Shown: one piece after another, positions 16,813 through 23,422 of the stretch
Layout of the letters: each line of letters opens with the position of its first letter
Numbering within the stretch: the stretch's first letter is position 1
Source of the DNA: Oceanobacillus neutriphilus
Lineage (GTDB): Bacteria; Bacillota; Bacilli; Bacillales; Amphibacillaceae
Length of the DNA stretch: 33,887 nucleotides
Assembly (NCBI RefSeq): GCF_014645515.1
Contig: NZ_BMLW01000018.1
Span: 65,346-99,232, forward strand
Direction: 5' to 3'
The notes under the pieces: generated by a model
What the model saw: only the letters and a program-made list of their open reading frames with translations
Told to the model about the DNA's origin: nothing
The model's database searches: none
Position numbers and translations under genes: made by a program

Positions 16813-17397
16813 TTAGTCCACCTCCTCCCTATCTATGTCATGTAATGCGTGCTTCGCTTGGAGTTTTTTCATATCCTCAATATGCTTTGGCGTATCGTGT
16901 TTAGATGGTTTCCACGCCCTAATTTGGATAATTCCTTGCATAATCGTGTTAGATGGCAGTCCGTTTAGCAGAGCCTTAAATTCATGCCAATGCATGGACC
17001 CTTGTTTTTCATAAAGATTGATGTTATAAGCCTGCAAAAAAGACGCATAGATGTACTCCGCGTCTTGTTCTAAATCTATATGTCGTTTGTCGTCCTCTTC
17101 GTCTTTAGGTAATGGCATCGGGTTGCCTTTTCTGTCATAGGTAATAGGTTCTTTTTCCTCGAACAAGATGAAATTATCATAGATGTAATTCCATAGATCG
17201 ATACGTTCTTGCCATGATGCAGGTAATTCCTGGTTATCAAGTAATAATTGCAAACCTATAGAGATTTTTTCATAGACTCTTAAGTTTTCATCGCTCATCT
17301 GATCAAAAACATCAAGTATGTTGTCAAAAGACATGTCAAGCTCATATTCAACATCATTAAATGTAAAAGAGGTGACTAAAGGGTCATTTAACCGCAT
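16813..17397 (-). CDS. Gp15-type tail assembly protein (194 aa)
   Basis: It resembles the phage Gp15 family found between the tail chaperone and the tape measure in Gram-positive siphoviruses. The N-terminal beta segment is FTFNDVEYELDMSFDNILDV, with a Trp/Tyr-rich helix near 65 (RIDLWNYIYDNFI) and a MHWHEFKALLNGLP motif near residue 150. Its likely role is to hold the tape measure during tail assembly. It starts eight bases after the previous stop, with AGGTG as ribosome site, so it is coupled. An in-frame TAA directly precedes the ATG, so it is not made as a fusion with the upstream protein. Confidence 0.75.
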   Translation of the reverse strand: MRLNDPLVTSFTFNDVEYELDMSFDNILDVFDQMSDENLRVYEKISIGLQLLLDNQELPASWQERIDLWNYIYDNFILFEEKEPITYDRKGNPMPLPKDEEDDKRHIDLEQDAEYIYASFLQAYNINLYEKQGSMHWHEFKALLNGLPSNTIMQGIIQIRAWKPSKHDTPKHIEDMKKLQAKHALHDIDREEVD

Positions 17398-17405
17398 TTA
17401 ATCAC

Positions 17406-17870
17406 CTACTTCTTTTTAGCTTGCTTCTTTGCTTTGTTTCTTAATACTTCTTCTGTTTTTGCGTCGACTTCTTTTGCTCGTTCTTCTTCTTGCTGTACAA
17501 TTCTTTCTTGAATCGCTTCATTAATAGCTCTAAGTGCATTCTGCAAAGAAACGTAATCCGGATATTTTTCATAAAGCTTCTTGAAAGTACCTTTGCCAAA
17601 CATTAAGTCATACTCGATAGCTGTTTGCTTTTTCTGATAATCAATAAACTTCATACCTTCTTGATGAGCTCCTGATAGATCATTTAAATAATCCTCTGGC
17701 ATTTCAATATTTTTCATTTCTTCGATGCTTTTCTCTGACTCTTTTTGTACCTGTTCGGCCAATTTAAAAAAGTGTACTAGGTTTTCATGAGATGAATCGA
17801 ACCATAGATCAATTTCGCCAACTTTGACCGGGAATCCAGTCCGTTGGATATCTATTTGAATATCTGACAT
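17406..17870 (-). CDS. Tail assembly chaperone (154 aa)
   Basis: This is a mostly helical, acidic/basic protein ending in a Lys-rich tail (NKAKKQAKKK). It sits between the major tail gene and the Gp15-type gene, which is the chaperone position (equivalent of lambda gpG). The first 35 residues are beta-like (VKVGEIDLWFDSSHENLVHF). AAGGAGTGATT precedes the ATG. A terminator lies just upstream, so expression is lower than for the major tail protein, as usual. Confidence 0.7.
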   Translation of the reverse strand: MSDIQIDIQRTGFPVKVGEIDLWFDSSHENLVHFFKLAEQVQKESEKSIEEMKNIEMPEDYLNDLSGAHQEGMKFIDYQKKQTAIEYDLMFGKGTFKKLYEKYPDYVSLQNALRAINEAIQERIVQQEEERAKEVDAKTEEVLRNKAKKQAKKK

Positions 17871-17885
17871 GTAATCACTCCTTAT

Positions 17886-17916
17886 AATAAAAAAAGAGGA
17901 GCATAAGCCCCTCTTA
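17886..17916 (-). terminator. Terminator after the major tail protein gene
   Basis: On the minus strand, AAGAGGGGC and GCTCCTCTT pair around TTAT, with one mismatch, followed by a seven-T run. It begins at the stop of the frameshifted tail-protein extension. It would let the abundant tail protein be made in excess over downstream tail genes. Confidence 0.9.
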
Positions 17917-17985
17917 CTCTAAATCTACTGTCGCCCCGCTTGTCGTTGGGTTGACTGATACAACCTCGGGGCTAGTTACTCCCCC
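17914..17985 (-). other. -1 frameshift site and 22-codon extension of the major tail protein
   Basis: The normal frame ends TCG GGG GAG TAA (stop 17978-17976). A slip of -1 on the G5 run (17985-17981) continues GGA GTA ACT and stays open for 22 codons, starting GVTSPEVV and ending ATVDLE, up to TAA at 17916-17914. The CGGGG of the slip site can pair with CCCCG just past the stop. That CCCCG can instead pair with a CGGGG about 30 nt further on. The same arrangement occurs at the major capsid gene. Known precedent: Listeria phage PSA makes long and short forms of its capsid and tail proteins by frameshifting (reported there as +1). Confidence 0.8.
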
Positions 17986-18455
17986 GACCCACCGTCGCCA
18001 TTACCATCATCCAATTTATTGACTTTAGGTAGTTGATCAAAACGGATGGTGCAGCTAAACGCTTCATAATCAGATGCAGCACCGGAACCAGCGACGATTG
18101 CTGAAACAGTTGCACGTCCAACAAATTCCTCTTTGCCATCAGCAGACACAACTCGATGCCATACTTTACGGCCTTGACCTAGCTTGAATCTTAAACCAGC
18201 GATGTGAGCTTGTGCAGCATCTTCAGAATCATATGTTCCTTCAAAGGAATACCCCATAGCCACAGACGTTACTTCTGTTTCCGGCGTGCCATCACCACTG
18301 TAGTATGCAATATCTTCCGTTTCCTCATTTGTATCATCACTAATGTCCGTAATCCATTCAGCGAGTTCTAACCATTCATCCGTACTAGGTTCTTTTTGAC
18401 CCACCTCATACGGTTGGATAAAATGCCCTCGCAAGGCGTTTTTAAATTTAGCCAT
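17976..18455 (-). CDS. Major tail tube protein, short form (159 aa)
   Basis: It matches the small major tail proteins of A118-like phages: a beta-rich tube subunit (LAEWITDISDDTNEETEDIAYY, then SYSFEGTY-type strands and GQGRKVWHRVV) ending in a Gly/Asp-rich tail. A start with AAGGAGAGTG is visible. The zero-frame product stops after GDGGSGE. A slip at the terminal G run would give about 180 residues with a C-terminal tag. Strong translation is expected, since a terminator follows directly and limits read-through to the assembly genes. Confidence 0.8.
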   Translation of the reverse strand: MAKFKNALRGHFIQPYEVGQKEPSTDEWLELAEWITDISDDTNEETEDIAYYSGDGTPETEVTSVAMGYSFEGTYDSEDAAQAHIAGLRFKLGQGRKVWHRVVSADGKEEFVGRATVSAIVAGSGAASDYEAFSCTIRFDQLPKVNKLDDGNGDGGSGE

Positions 18456-18858
18456 TCTTTACACTCTCCTTATTAAATGTTGTAATTTTTGCTTGTATAT
18501 CCAATAAAAAAACAAACCATCCTTGGCTATCCGCCTGGTTAATAAATGGTTTGTTGGTAATAATTAATTCATCAAATTCAAAACTTCCATCGTTACTAGT
18601 GATACTATCAATTTGCTCAAGGGCATTCTGGACAACCCATAAAGTGCTATGGATATTTCCTGGCACCCTTGATTTCATTGCAAATTCATAGTTTAGTTGC
18701 TGGTCTTTCACACCGCTGAAATACTCATTTACAACCCTGGAACCAGGTATAGGATAAACAACAAATGATTCAGCCTCACCCAAATATCCCGGCTCACATT
18801 TAATAGGGAGCCTATCAATGCTATTCACTTCATCTACTAATCTATCTAAAAAATCCAT
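18448..18858 (-). CDS. Tail terminator-like 'minor capsid protein' (136 aa)
   Basis: It belongs by pattern to the minor capsid/tail-completion group (alpha-beta fold) seen before major tail genes of A118-type phages. It shows a start FLDRLVDEVNSIDRLPIKC, a central YEFAMKSRVPGNIHSTLWV and an end GWFVFLLDIQAKITTF. Its likely role is closing the tail at the neck. The ATG at 18858 overlaps the previous stop (TAATG); an in-frame TTG six bases upstream is the alternative. Its end overlaps the major tail start by eight bases. Confidence 0.7.
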   Translation of the reverse strand: MDFLDRLVDEVNSIDRLPIKCEPGYLGEAESFVVYPIPGSRVVNEYFSGVKDQQLNYEFAMKSRVPGNIHSTLWVVQNALEQIDSITSNDGSFEFDELIITNKPFINQADSQGWFVFLLDIQAKITTFNKESVKNG

Positions 18859-19181
18859 TACCAATTAGCCCCCTTTATAAATGCGTTTAGCCAGTCTTTC
18901 ATGTGGATTCCACTTGCTTTGTTATCCCAACGTGGTCCAGTTCCGGGTGTCGTGTAGTTATGCATATACATATAAAACATTTTCCGCGCGTATGGCGTGT
19001 TCCAGGTGATCTCCTTACCATCTGCGTCAACTGCACCCGTGCCAGACAATGCACCATCTTTAAATGGTATAAACGGATTCATGTCTGCTAAGCCTTGATT
19101 AGCCAAAGCATACTGTCCCCGATTTACGCTCTGTTGGCTCATTTTTCGCTTTGCTCCATCTAAATTGATATCAATGCGCAT
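18858..19181 (-). CDS. Neck/minor capsid protein (107 aa)
   Basis: It fits the HK97 gp10-like/minor capsid group of the head-tail joining cluster: RIDINLDGAKRKMSQQSVNR at the start, GALSGTGAV in the middle, and the typical TPYARKMFYMYM with GPRWDNKA near the end. These proteins line the neck between connector and tail. It overlaps the upstream gene's stop by one base (ATG at 19181), and the next gene overlaps its own stop, showing tight coupling. Confidence 0.75.
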   Translation of the reverse strand: MRIDINLDGAKRKMSQQSVNRGQYALANQGLADMNPFIPFKDGALSGTGAVDADGKEITWNTPYARKMFYMYMHNYTTPGTGPRWDNKASGIHMKDWLNAFIKGANW

Positions 19182-19516
19182 CAGACCACTTCCAGCTCGT
19201 ATGAGAAAATAACATTGTCATAAGCCTCATAGATTGGTATAACATCAGTTAATTTGTGGTCAATGCCATCAAAATGAATGTTAGATTCTGGTTTAAATGC
19301 TGGTAATGGTGTGGTTATGCCCTCATAGCAAAAAATAACCGCATTAAACAGCAATTGTTTACCGGACGTCGATTGACTGTATTGCGCACCTCTATCAATC
19401 CGACAATGTTCAATTTTTATAGGTTCTTTATAAACGGGACCTGTATTCCAATTCTCTTCAACAAATTCCTCATATACGAAGGAATCAATACAAAAGTCTT
19501 TAGGCGGCTTAGGCAT
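19181..19516 (-). CDS. Head completion/stopper-like minor capsid protein (111 aa)
   Basis: The size, beta-rich sequence and position fit the second head-tail joining protein, the stopper of SPP1-type phages. It contains PIKIEHCRIDRGAQYSQS near 35 and DHKLTDVIPIYEAYD near 90. The ATG at 19516 overlaps the previous stop (TAATG); an upstream in-frame ATG at 19522 is possible. It is part of a run of four genes with overlapping ends between capsid and tail tube. Confidence 0.7.
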   Translation of the reverse strand: MPKPPKDFCIDSFVYEEFVEENWNTGPVYKEPIKIEHCRIDRGAQYSQSTSGKQLLFNAVIFCYEGITTPLPAFKPESNIHFDGIDHKLTDVIPIYEAYDNVIFSYELEVV

Positions 19517-19914
19517 TACCATACCATCACCGCCCTGTTGAGTAATCCAGTTCCCTCAAGATAAATATACACATCTTCTGCTGCTAGTGGCTTTGTTTCG
19601 TTTTGCCCCGTTGAGCTATATCGGCTAGGATTAGTAACACTCGTACGGCCAGCAGTAAATGATTGAGGGCTGTTGTTGATTTCCTCGTAAGACGTAGCAC
19701 CCAACACATGAAAATATTCAATCTGAGCTACAAGAGCATCTTTAAACTTGTTTACTCGCCATTTGTTGTCTTTTTCAATGTCAACATGCACATAAAAGTG
19801 ATTGGTGATATTGTCCAAGATAGCCGATGCTTTAGGTAAAAGGGCGTTGAATGCCTCATCACCTATATCTTTGCTAGTCAGACCTTTGAACTCTTCAAAC
19901 GTCAAATAAGGCAT
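19516..19914 (-). CDS. Head-tail connector (adaptor) protein (132 aa)
   Basis: It is mainly helical in the first 90 residues (YLTFEEFKGLTSKDIGDEAF, then KFKDALVAQIEYFHVLGATS), with a loop region and a final DVYIYLEGTGLL helix. This is the usual look of gp6/gp15-like adaptors, which bind under the portal. The ribosome site AAGGTG lies nine bases before ATG. The preceding Ig-like gene ends two bases upstream. Confidence 0.75.
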   Translation of the reverse strand: MPYLTFEEFKGLTSKDIGDEAFNALLPKASAILDNITNHFYVHVDIEKDNKWRVNKFKDALVAQIEYFHVLGATSYEEINNSPQSFTAGRTSVTNPSRYSSTGQNETKPLAAEDVYIYLEGTGLLNRAVMVW

Positions 19915-19916
19915 TA

Positions 19917-20414
19917 TTATTCACCTTCTTCTCCATCACCGTCTCCCGGTTCTTCTGGTTCAGGTTCCGGTTCTGTCAAAGTCAGTACATGAGAGTCTGT
20001 ATAATCACCATCAGCTGTGGTTACAGTGGTTGTATATATGCCTGCTGGCGTGCTTTCAGTCCATGTAATGTTACCAGCACCACTTACAGCTAAACCATCA
20101 GCATCCGGGCTAATTGCATATGATACAGCCTTATTTGTTGCATTGCTTGGTGATACAGTGGCGTTCAATTGACGATTTCCGGCTGCACCAGCCTCTGCGT
20201 TGGATGTCTTTGGAGATAACGAAACCCCTGTTACATCAATAGGCAACGTCTTAAATGCAGGGATATCTACTCTTTCAGATTCTCTGTCGTCTTCTACTCT
20301 AACTGCCTGATATTCACCTGCAGCAATATCTGTGTTTGGTGATAATCCTGTGATTTCAAGAGGGCTTTCACCCTCTGTTACTACCTCGTCACCTTTGTAA
20401 ATTTTAAAAGGCAT
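19917..20414 (-). CDS. Ig-like (BIG2) domain structural protein, probable capsid decoration (165 aa)
   Basis: Residues 60-150 form a bacterial Ig-like domain: IDVTGVSLSPKTSNAEAGAA, then QLNATVSPSNATNKAVSYAI, and GIYTTTVTTADGDYTDS. This is the pattern of many phage surface decorations that bind sugars weakly. Residues 1-55 form another small beta domain. The C-terminus is a Pro/Glu then Gly/Asp/Glu-rich linker. It lies directly after the major capsid gene. Unlike its neighbours it lacks the G5 slip site, although its end is also Gly/Glu-rich. Surface display on the head is inferred from the fold and position. Confidence 0.75.
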   Translation of the reverse strand: MPFKIYKGDEVVTEGESPLEITGLSPNTDIAAGEYQAVRVEDDRESERVDIPAFKTLPIDVTGVSLSPKTSNAEAGAAGNRQLNATVSPSNATNKAVSYAISPDADGLAVSGAGNITWTESTPAGIYTTTVTTADGDYTDSHVLTLTEPEPEPEEPGDGDGEEGE

Positions 20415-20430
20415 GAAAATCCTCCTTTAC

Positions 20431-20502
20431 TTAAGTTAAATTAATGACTGCCCCGTCAGTCGTTGGCGTGACATTGTCAATTTCCGGGGTTGTTACTCCC
20501 CC
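20431..20502 (-). other. -1 frameshift site and 22-codon extension of the major capsid protein
   Basis: The normal frame ends TCG GGG GAG TAA (stop 20495-20493). A -1 slip on the G5 run (20502-20498) continues GGA GTA ACA for 22 codons, starting GVTTPEID and ending VINLT, with TAA at 20433-20431. Twelve of 22 residues equal those of the tail-protein extension. The slip site and stop are identical in 13 bases (TCGGGGGAGTAAC), and the CGGGG/CCCCG/CGGGG pairing options recur. The +1 frame closes within six codons, so -1 is the only productive shift. Confidence 0.8.
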
Positions 20503-21329
20503 GAATCACCATCAGCAGGCTCAATGCGCACGATTTTAGATTCGTCAACCAAAGCCACCGCATAGTGCTGGTCAGCGTTGAATTTAGTCAACTTATGGTC
20601 CATATCTCGACCGGATTCAGCCAAAAGACCGCGTTTAGTATAAGTGCGTAACGCACCTGCTTTAACAGCGAATCCATGACCTTCCTCAATTTTCATGGAT
20701 CGTACAATTTCCCATCCTAACAATTCGCCAAATGCACCAGTAATTAGGATTCTATCACCTAAATCAGAAGAGCGAGTCCAGTTCTGCGCTGCTTCCTTCC
20801 GTAGTTTAGCTGCATCTTTGTAAGACAAGAATAAAACGCCTTGCGTATCGACATCCTCAAAGTTATCAGGAGCGTCCACAAAGGCGTTTTCTAGTGTGTC
20901 AATCAAATCTAAATCAATATCGTGGTTAACTGCTAACGGTGCTGTTAGTGCTGTCTCTACGATGTCATTATCGATTTTGGATGCAATAGCCATGCGAATC
21001 TGACGTTGCGCTTCACCTACAGGGTCACCATAACCGGATAGTACGGATTCATCTGTTAATTTCACACCCCGACCAGCTTTTTTAATCGTGTACTGATCAG
21101 TGTCTGTTTCGAGTTGTTCGTACTGAATTGCTTCGCCTTCTGCAACGTCCTCGGCATCGCCGATATATTTATATTTAGGCACTGTAATAGTTGAACCCGG
21201 TTGTCCTTCCAAAACGTTATCTACCGGAGCAATACCGCTAAATTTGATAGCTTTAGGCAGCTGCGCAGAAATCATTGCAGCCATTACCTCTGGATCAATT
21301 AAATTTTGTAATCTTGTTAAATCTGGCAT
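20493..21329 (-). CDS. Major capsid protein, short form (278 aa)
   Basis: It resembles the A118/N4gp56-type HK97-fold capsid proteins: an N-terminal LTRLQNLIDPEVMAAMISAQ, TITVPKYKYIGDAEDVAEGE near 50, a KKAGRGVKLTDESVLSGYGD segment near 85, and IRMAIASKIDNDIVETAL. It follows the scaffold gene by 16 bases, the normal order. The start has AAGGATG. The zero-frame protein ends GDSGE. A slip at the end would give about 299 residues, the extra tail resembling that of the tail tube protein. Confidence 0.85.
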   Translation of the reverse strand: MPDLTRLQNLIDPEVMAAMISAQLPKAIKFSGIAPVDNVLEGQPGSTITVPKYKYIGDAEDVAEGEAIQYEQLETDTDQYTIKKAGRGVKLTDESVLSGYGDPVGEAQRQIRMAIASKIDNDIVETALTAPLAVNHDIDLDLIDTLENAFVDAPDNFEDVDTQGVLFLSYKDAAKLRKEAAQNWTRSSDLGDRILITGAFGELLGWEIVRSMKIEEGHGFAVKAGALRTYTKRGLLAESGRDMDHKLTKFNADQHYAVALVDESKIVRIEPADGDSGE

Positions 21330-21345
21330 GTTTCATCATCCTTTA

Positions 21346-21966
21346 CTAATTTTTAGTTAATTGTTCGAACTGAGCAGGGTTATTCGTTTTTAAGTCTGCC
21401 AGTTCTTGATAAGTCATATCAGCAATGCTTTTCGGTGTATTGCTACCACCTCCGTTAGGGTTGCCTGGATTGACAAATTGAGGTGGAGGCGTTTTTTGTC
21501 CATCAGCCTCAAATAGATAATCTTGATTTTCTTTTACCGTCTTCAATTGCTCATCCAATCCGATGATCTTTTCTCCATCTAATTTCAGATTTTCGATATC
21601 GAGAAAGGGTTTTACAGCCTTCGCACTCTTTGCTTTAGCACCAGATAATGCTTTATCTAATGCGAAATCAAATGCTTGTTGCGATAACTTGTTTTCATAC
21701 TCTGTTTGAGTATCTTTGTTTTCTTGCTTCAATCGATCAATCTCCGCTGTTAATTCATCGTTACCTTTCGCTTTATCACCCAAGTCTTTCAATTGCTTGT
21801 CGCGGTCTTTGATTTGGTCTTGCAAATCTTTTACCTCTTGATTCTTGTTGTCAAATTTCTCTTTCGGGAACCAATTTCCATCAGATACAACCGCAATCTT
21901 ATTGTCACCAGCTTTATCCATGACTTGTTGATACAGCTCTTCACCTAATAATTCTTTTAAATTCAT
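21346..21966 (-). CDS. GP20-type scaffolding protein (206 aa)
   Basis: It contains the hallmarks of the phage GP20 scaffold family. Residues 1-35 (LKELLGEELYQQVMDKAG, with a WFPKEKFD motif) precede a long charged coiled coil (about 40-95). Then come FALDKALSGAKAKSAKAVKP near 105, a Pro/Gly/Asn linker, and a C-terminal helix (MTYQELADLKTNNPAQFEQL) that would bind the capsid protein. It is needed to assemble the procapsid and then leaves. AAGGAGC precedes the ATG. The roughly 0.9 kb upstream holds the candidate structured RNA. Confidence 0.85.
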   Translation of the reverse strand: MNLKELLGEELYQQVMDKAGDNKIAVVSDGNWFPKEKFDNKNQEVKDLQDQIKDRDKQLKDLGDKAKGNDELTAEIDRLKQENKDTQTEYENKLSQQAFDFALDKALSGAKAKSAKAVKPFLDIENLKLDGEKIIGLDEQLKTVKENQDYLFEADGQKTPPPQFVNPGNPNGGGSNTPKSIADMTYQELADLKTNNPAQFEQLTKN

Positions 21967-22055
21967 CTATATTAGCTCCTTATTAATGTTTTTTAGCATG
22001 TCACACCTCATGCAGTAAGGTATCGCTTAGTTTTACCCCAAGCCTTTAAAAAGGG

Positions 22056-22241
22056 CATAATAAATAAGCCTTTTAATGACTTGCTTAGGTCAATTATGGG
22101 TAAGGATTTGCACCTTACATGCAAACTTTGTGTTTTGGGGTACACATCACGTTATAAAACGTGCTCCCCTGCTCCCTTTGTTTGCGTAACGGGCTTATCT
22201 GCGTCTACCTATTCCGCCACCATAATAAAAAAGCCTTTTAA
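22056..22241 (-). repeat. 21-bp direct repeat flanking the tRNA-like unit
   Basis: Positions 22056-22076 and 22221-22241 agree in 20 of 21 bases (CATAATAAA, then A or T, then AAGCCTTTTAA). They lie 165 bp apart with the tRNA-like fold between. The first nine bases also occur at 22820-22828. The arrangement suggests a duplicated or inserted unit. Confidence 0.7.
22093..22226 (-). other. tRNA-Leu-like structure without a normal anticodon arm
   Basis: On the minus strand, ATTATGG (22226-22220) pairs perfectly with CCATAAT (22099-22093) as an acceptor stem. Next comes TGGCGGAATAGGTAGACGC, very close to the D-arm of Bacillus tRNA-Leu. Before the 3' stem is a T-arm-like TAAGG-TGCAAAT-CCTTA. The part between is about 75 nt and folds as GCAAAC...GTTTGC enclosing GGGG-CACGTT...AACGTG-CCCC, so no ordinary anticodon arm exists. 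There is no encoded CCA. The T-loop has G where TTC is normal. I read it as a tRNA mimic or a processed tRNA relic inside the RNA element. Confidence 0.55.
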
Positions 22242-22829
22242 CGTCTATGCTCAGGACGTCGATCGAGTTAGCCTCGATCCCAAAAGTCAAAAACAGGTAA
22301 TCTCCTTAAGAAAACCCGATTCCTTTTCTACACGTGGTAGATAGTATAACAATGGCAACCAACCATTGTATAGTGCATCCCAATTGCTCGCTCTGCTGCT
22401 TTTATAGGAGCTTAACGCTCATATGCAACAGAAACGGCTCATTTCCAAAAGTCAAAGTCTATGCACATTCCCTAATCTGACATTTATATTTATCGTCCTA
22501 GTCAGGGTTAGGACGGCGTGTCGCATCATATTCCCCTCATGCGGAGAGTGGCCATTGATATGGTGTTCAGCAACACCCTTGTGACCTAAAGGAATATGCA
22601 CGCTTGCAAGTCTACTCCCTCACATTCAACTTGCCCCGACCCCTACAAGCCTACCGCCGGTGCCCTTAATAAAAATGCTTAGCAATGCACAAAACTTACA
22701 TGAAGAGCATGCCCCTCACTTGCAGGAATACATTGCAAGATCCTTTTCCTTGCATAATAAGCGCTGTTTCCAATGGGTACAGCGTAAACCTTTGTTGTCC
22801 TCCTACTTTGAGTAAAAGGCATAATAAAT

Positions 22830-22854
22830 GCACCTAACGTTGTCTGCTAGGTGC
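22830..22854 (-). other. Hairpin after the 50-codon gene
   Basis: GCACCTA and TAGGTGC pair perfectly (7 bp) around an 11-base loop. On the minus strand the next bases are ATTTATTATGCCTTTT, so this is not a standard terminator. It may be a processing signal marking the start of the RNA element. Confidence 0.5.
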
Positions 22855-22857
22855 TGA

Positions 22858-23010
22858 TTAATTCATATTTAATATCTCTTTGATTTTTGTTTCCAAAATC
22901 ATATGGTCATGGTCGATTTCTTCTTGGCTCAATTCAGGGTCTTGTTTTTGTAAATCATATAAAGTATCTAAAATGATACCGAATAATTCATATATTTTTT
23001 GTTTATCCAA
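22858..23010 (-). CDS. Small acidic helical phage protein (50 aa), TTG start
   Basis: The frame begins TTG with AGAGGGTGG eight bases upstream. It reads (M)DKQKIYELFGIILDTLY, then a DPELSQEEIDHDH middle and KIKEILNMN at the end. It is almost wholly helical and acidic. No family is recognised. It lies between the metallopeptidase-like gene and the structured RNA, reading the same way. Confidence 0.65.
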   Translation of the reverse strand: MDKQKIYELFGIILDTLYDLQKQDPELSQEEIDHDHMILETKIKEILNMN

Positions 23011-23064
23011 AGAACCACCCTCTCAAATATACAAAGGCTACTACCTGTAGCTAGGAGATAGGGA

Positions 23065-23409
23065 TCACTTCCTTTCGTTTACTGATACACCATCATAAAA
23101 AGAAACCTCTTCAACTTCTTCTATCTCGCCAAAATGCAAGTTATTATCTTTAAACACTTGGTATAGCACAATACCTAAACGATTGACCATATCTTCATCT
23201 TGTTCGTTATAACCAGCTTCATTAAAGATTGAGTGTAGTATTTCATGGACAAGAACTTGCTCTTTTTTATCTTTACACATGCTGGAATCAATTTTTATAA
23301 TCCCTTTTTCATAAAGTATCTGACCGCCAAGGTTGTGTTCTTCTGCCAGTCCGTCTACTTCTTTTATTTCATAATTTATTCCTGCGACTACAACTCTACT
23401 TGGCAACAA
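23065..23409 (-). CDS. Putative phage metallopeptidase with HEXXH motif (114 aa)
   Basis: LVHEILHSIFNEAGY (about residues 53-67) contains HEILH, the zinc-binding HEXXH helix, followed by acidic residues, as in small phage ImmA-like or minimal gluzincin proteins. The N-terminal 45 residues are beta-rich (VVVAGINYEIKEVDGLAEEH), and the fold then closes with MVNRLGIVLYQVFKDN. The start is TTG with AGGAGGG nine bases before. It sits between exon 2 of the minor head gene and the RNA region, an odd place. A head-maturation role is possible, but only by position; no substrate can be named. Confidence 0.65.
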   Translation of the reverse strand: MLPSRVVVAGINYEIKEVDGLAEEHNLGGQILYEKGIIKIDSSMCKDKKEQVLVHEILHSIFNEAGYNEQDEDMVNRLGIVLYQVFKDNNLHFGEIEEVEEVSFYDGVSVNERK

Positions 23410-23422
23410 AGTGCAATCCCTC

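Larger units (their letters stand above)
22046..22829 (-). ncRNA. Candidate large ornate phage RNA (about 780 nt)
   Basis: No protein frame is supportable on either strand; the plus-strand 87-codon frame has no ribosome site. The stretch is full of exact hairpins: 22241-22259, 22261-22279, 22349-22369, 22495-22514, 22562-22577, 22719-22739, 22762-22784 and 22830-22854, the last just outside. Both borders carry the same motif, minus-strand ATTTATTATGCC followed by T's. A 12-base repeat (CCAAAAGTCAAA, plus strand) occurs at 22280 and 22445, and a tRNA-like fold lies at 22093-22226. Position, size and style resemble the ROOL and GOLLD RNAs of Firmicutes phages, often close to tRNAs, but I cannot test homology. 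It would be transcribed with the head genes. Confidence 0.6.

Noticed and set aside
16346..16816. 156-codon plus-strand frame
   Set aside because: Mirror of the repetitive tape-measure N-terminus; Ala/Ser/Pro-rich with no start signal.
17395..17425. Lambda G/GT-style frameshift fusing the tail chaperone to the next gene
   Set aside because: The A-rich end (GCTAAAAAGAAGTAG) is not a good slip heptamer, and the -1 frame hits TAA directly before the next ATG.
22093..22226. Calling a normal tRNA-Leu gene
   Set aside because: The D-arm fits but there is no 5-bp anticodon stem with 7-base loop, the T-loop lacks TTC, and the span is 134 nt.
22081..22344. 87-codon plus-strand frame in the RNA region
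   Set aside because: No ribosome site, against phage transcription, Cys/Pro/Ser-rich without pattern, and it crosses the tRNA-like fold and other hairpins.
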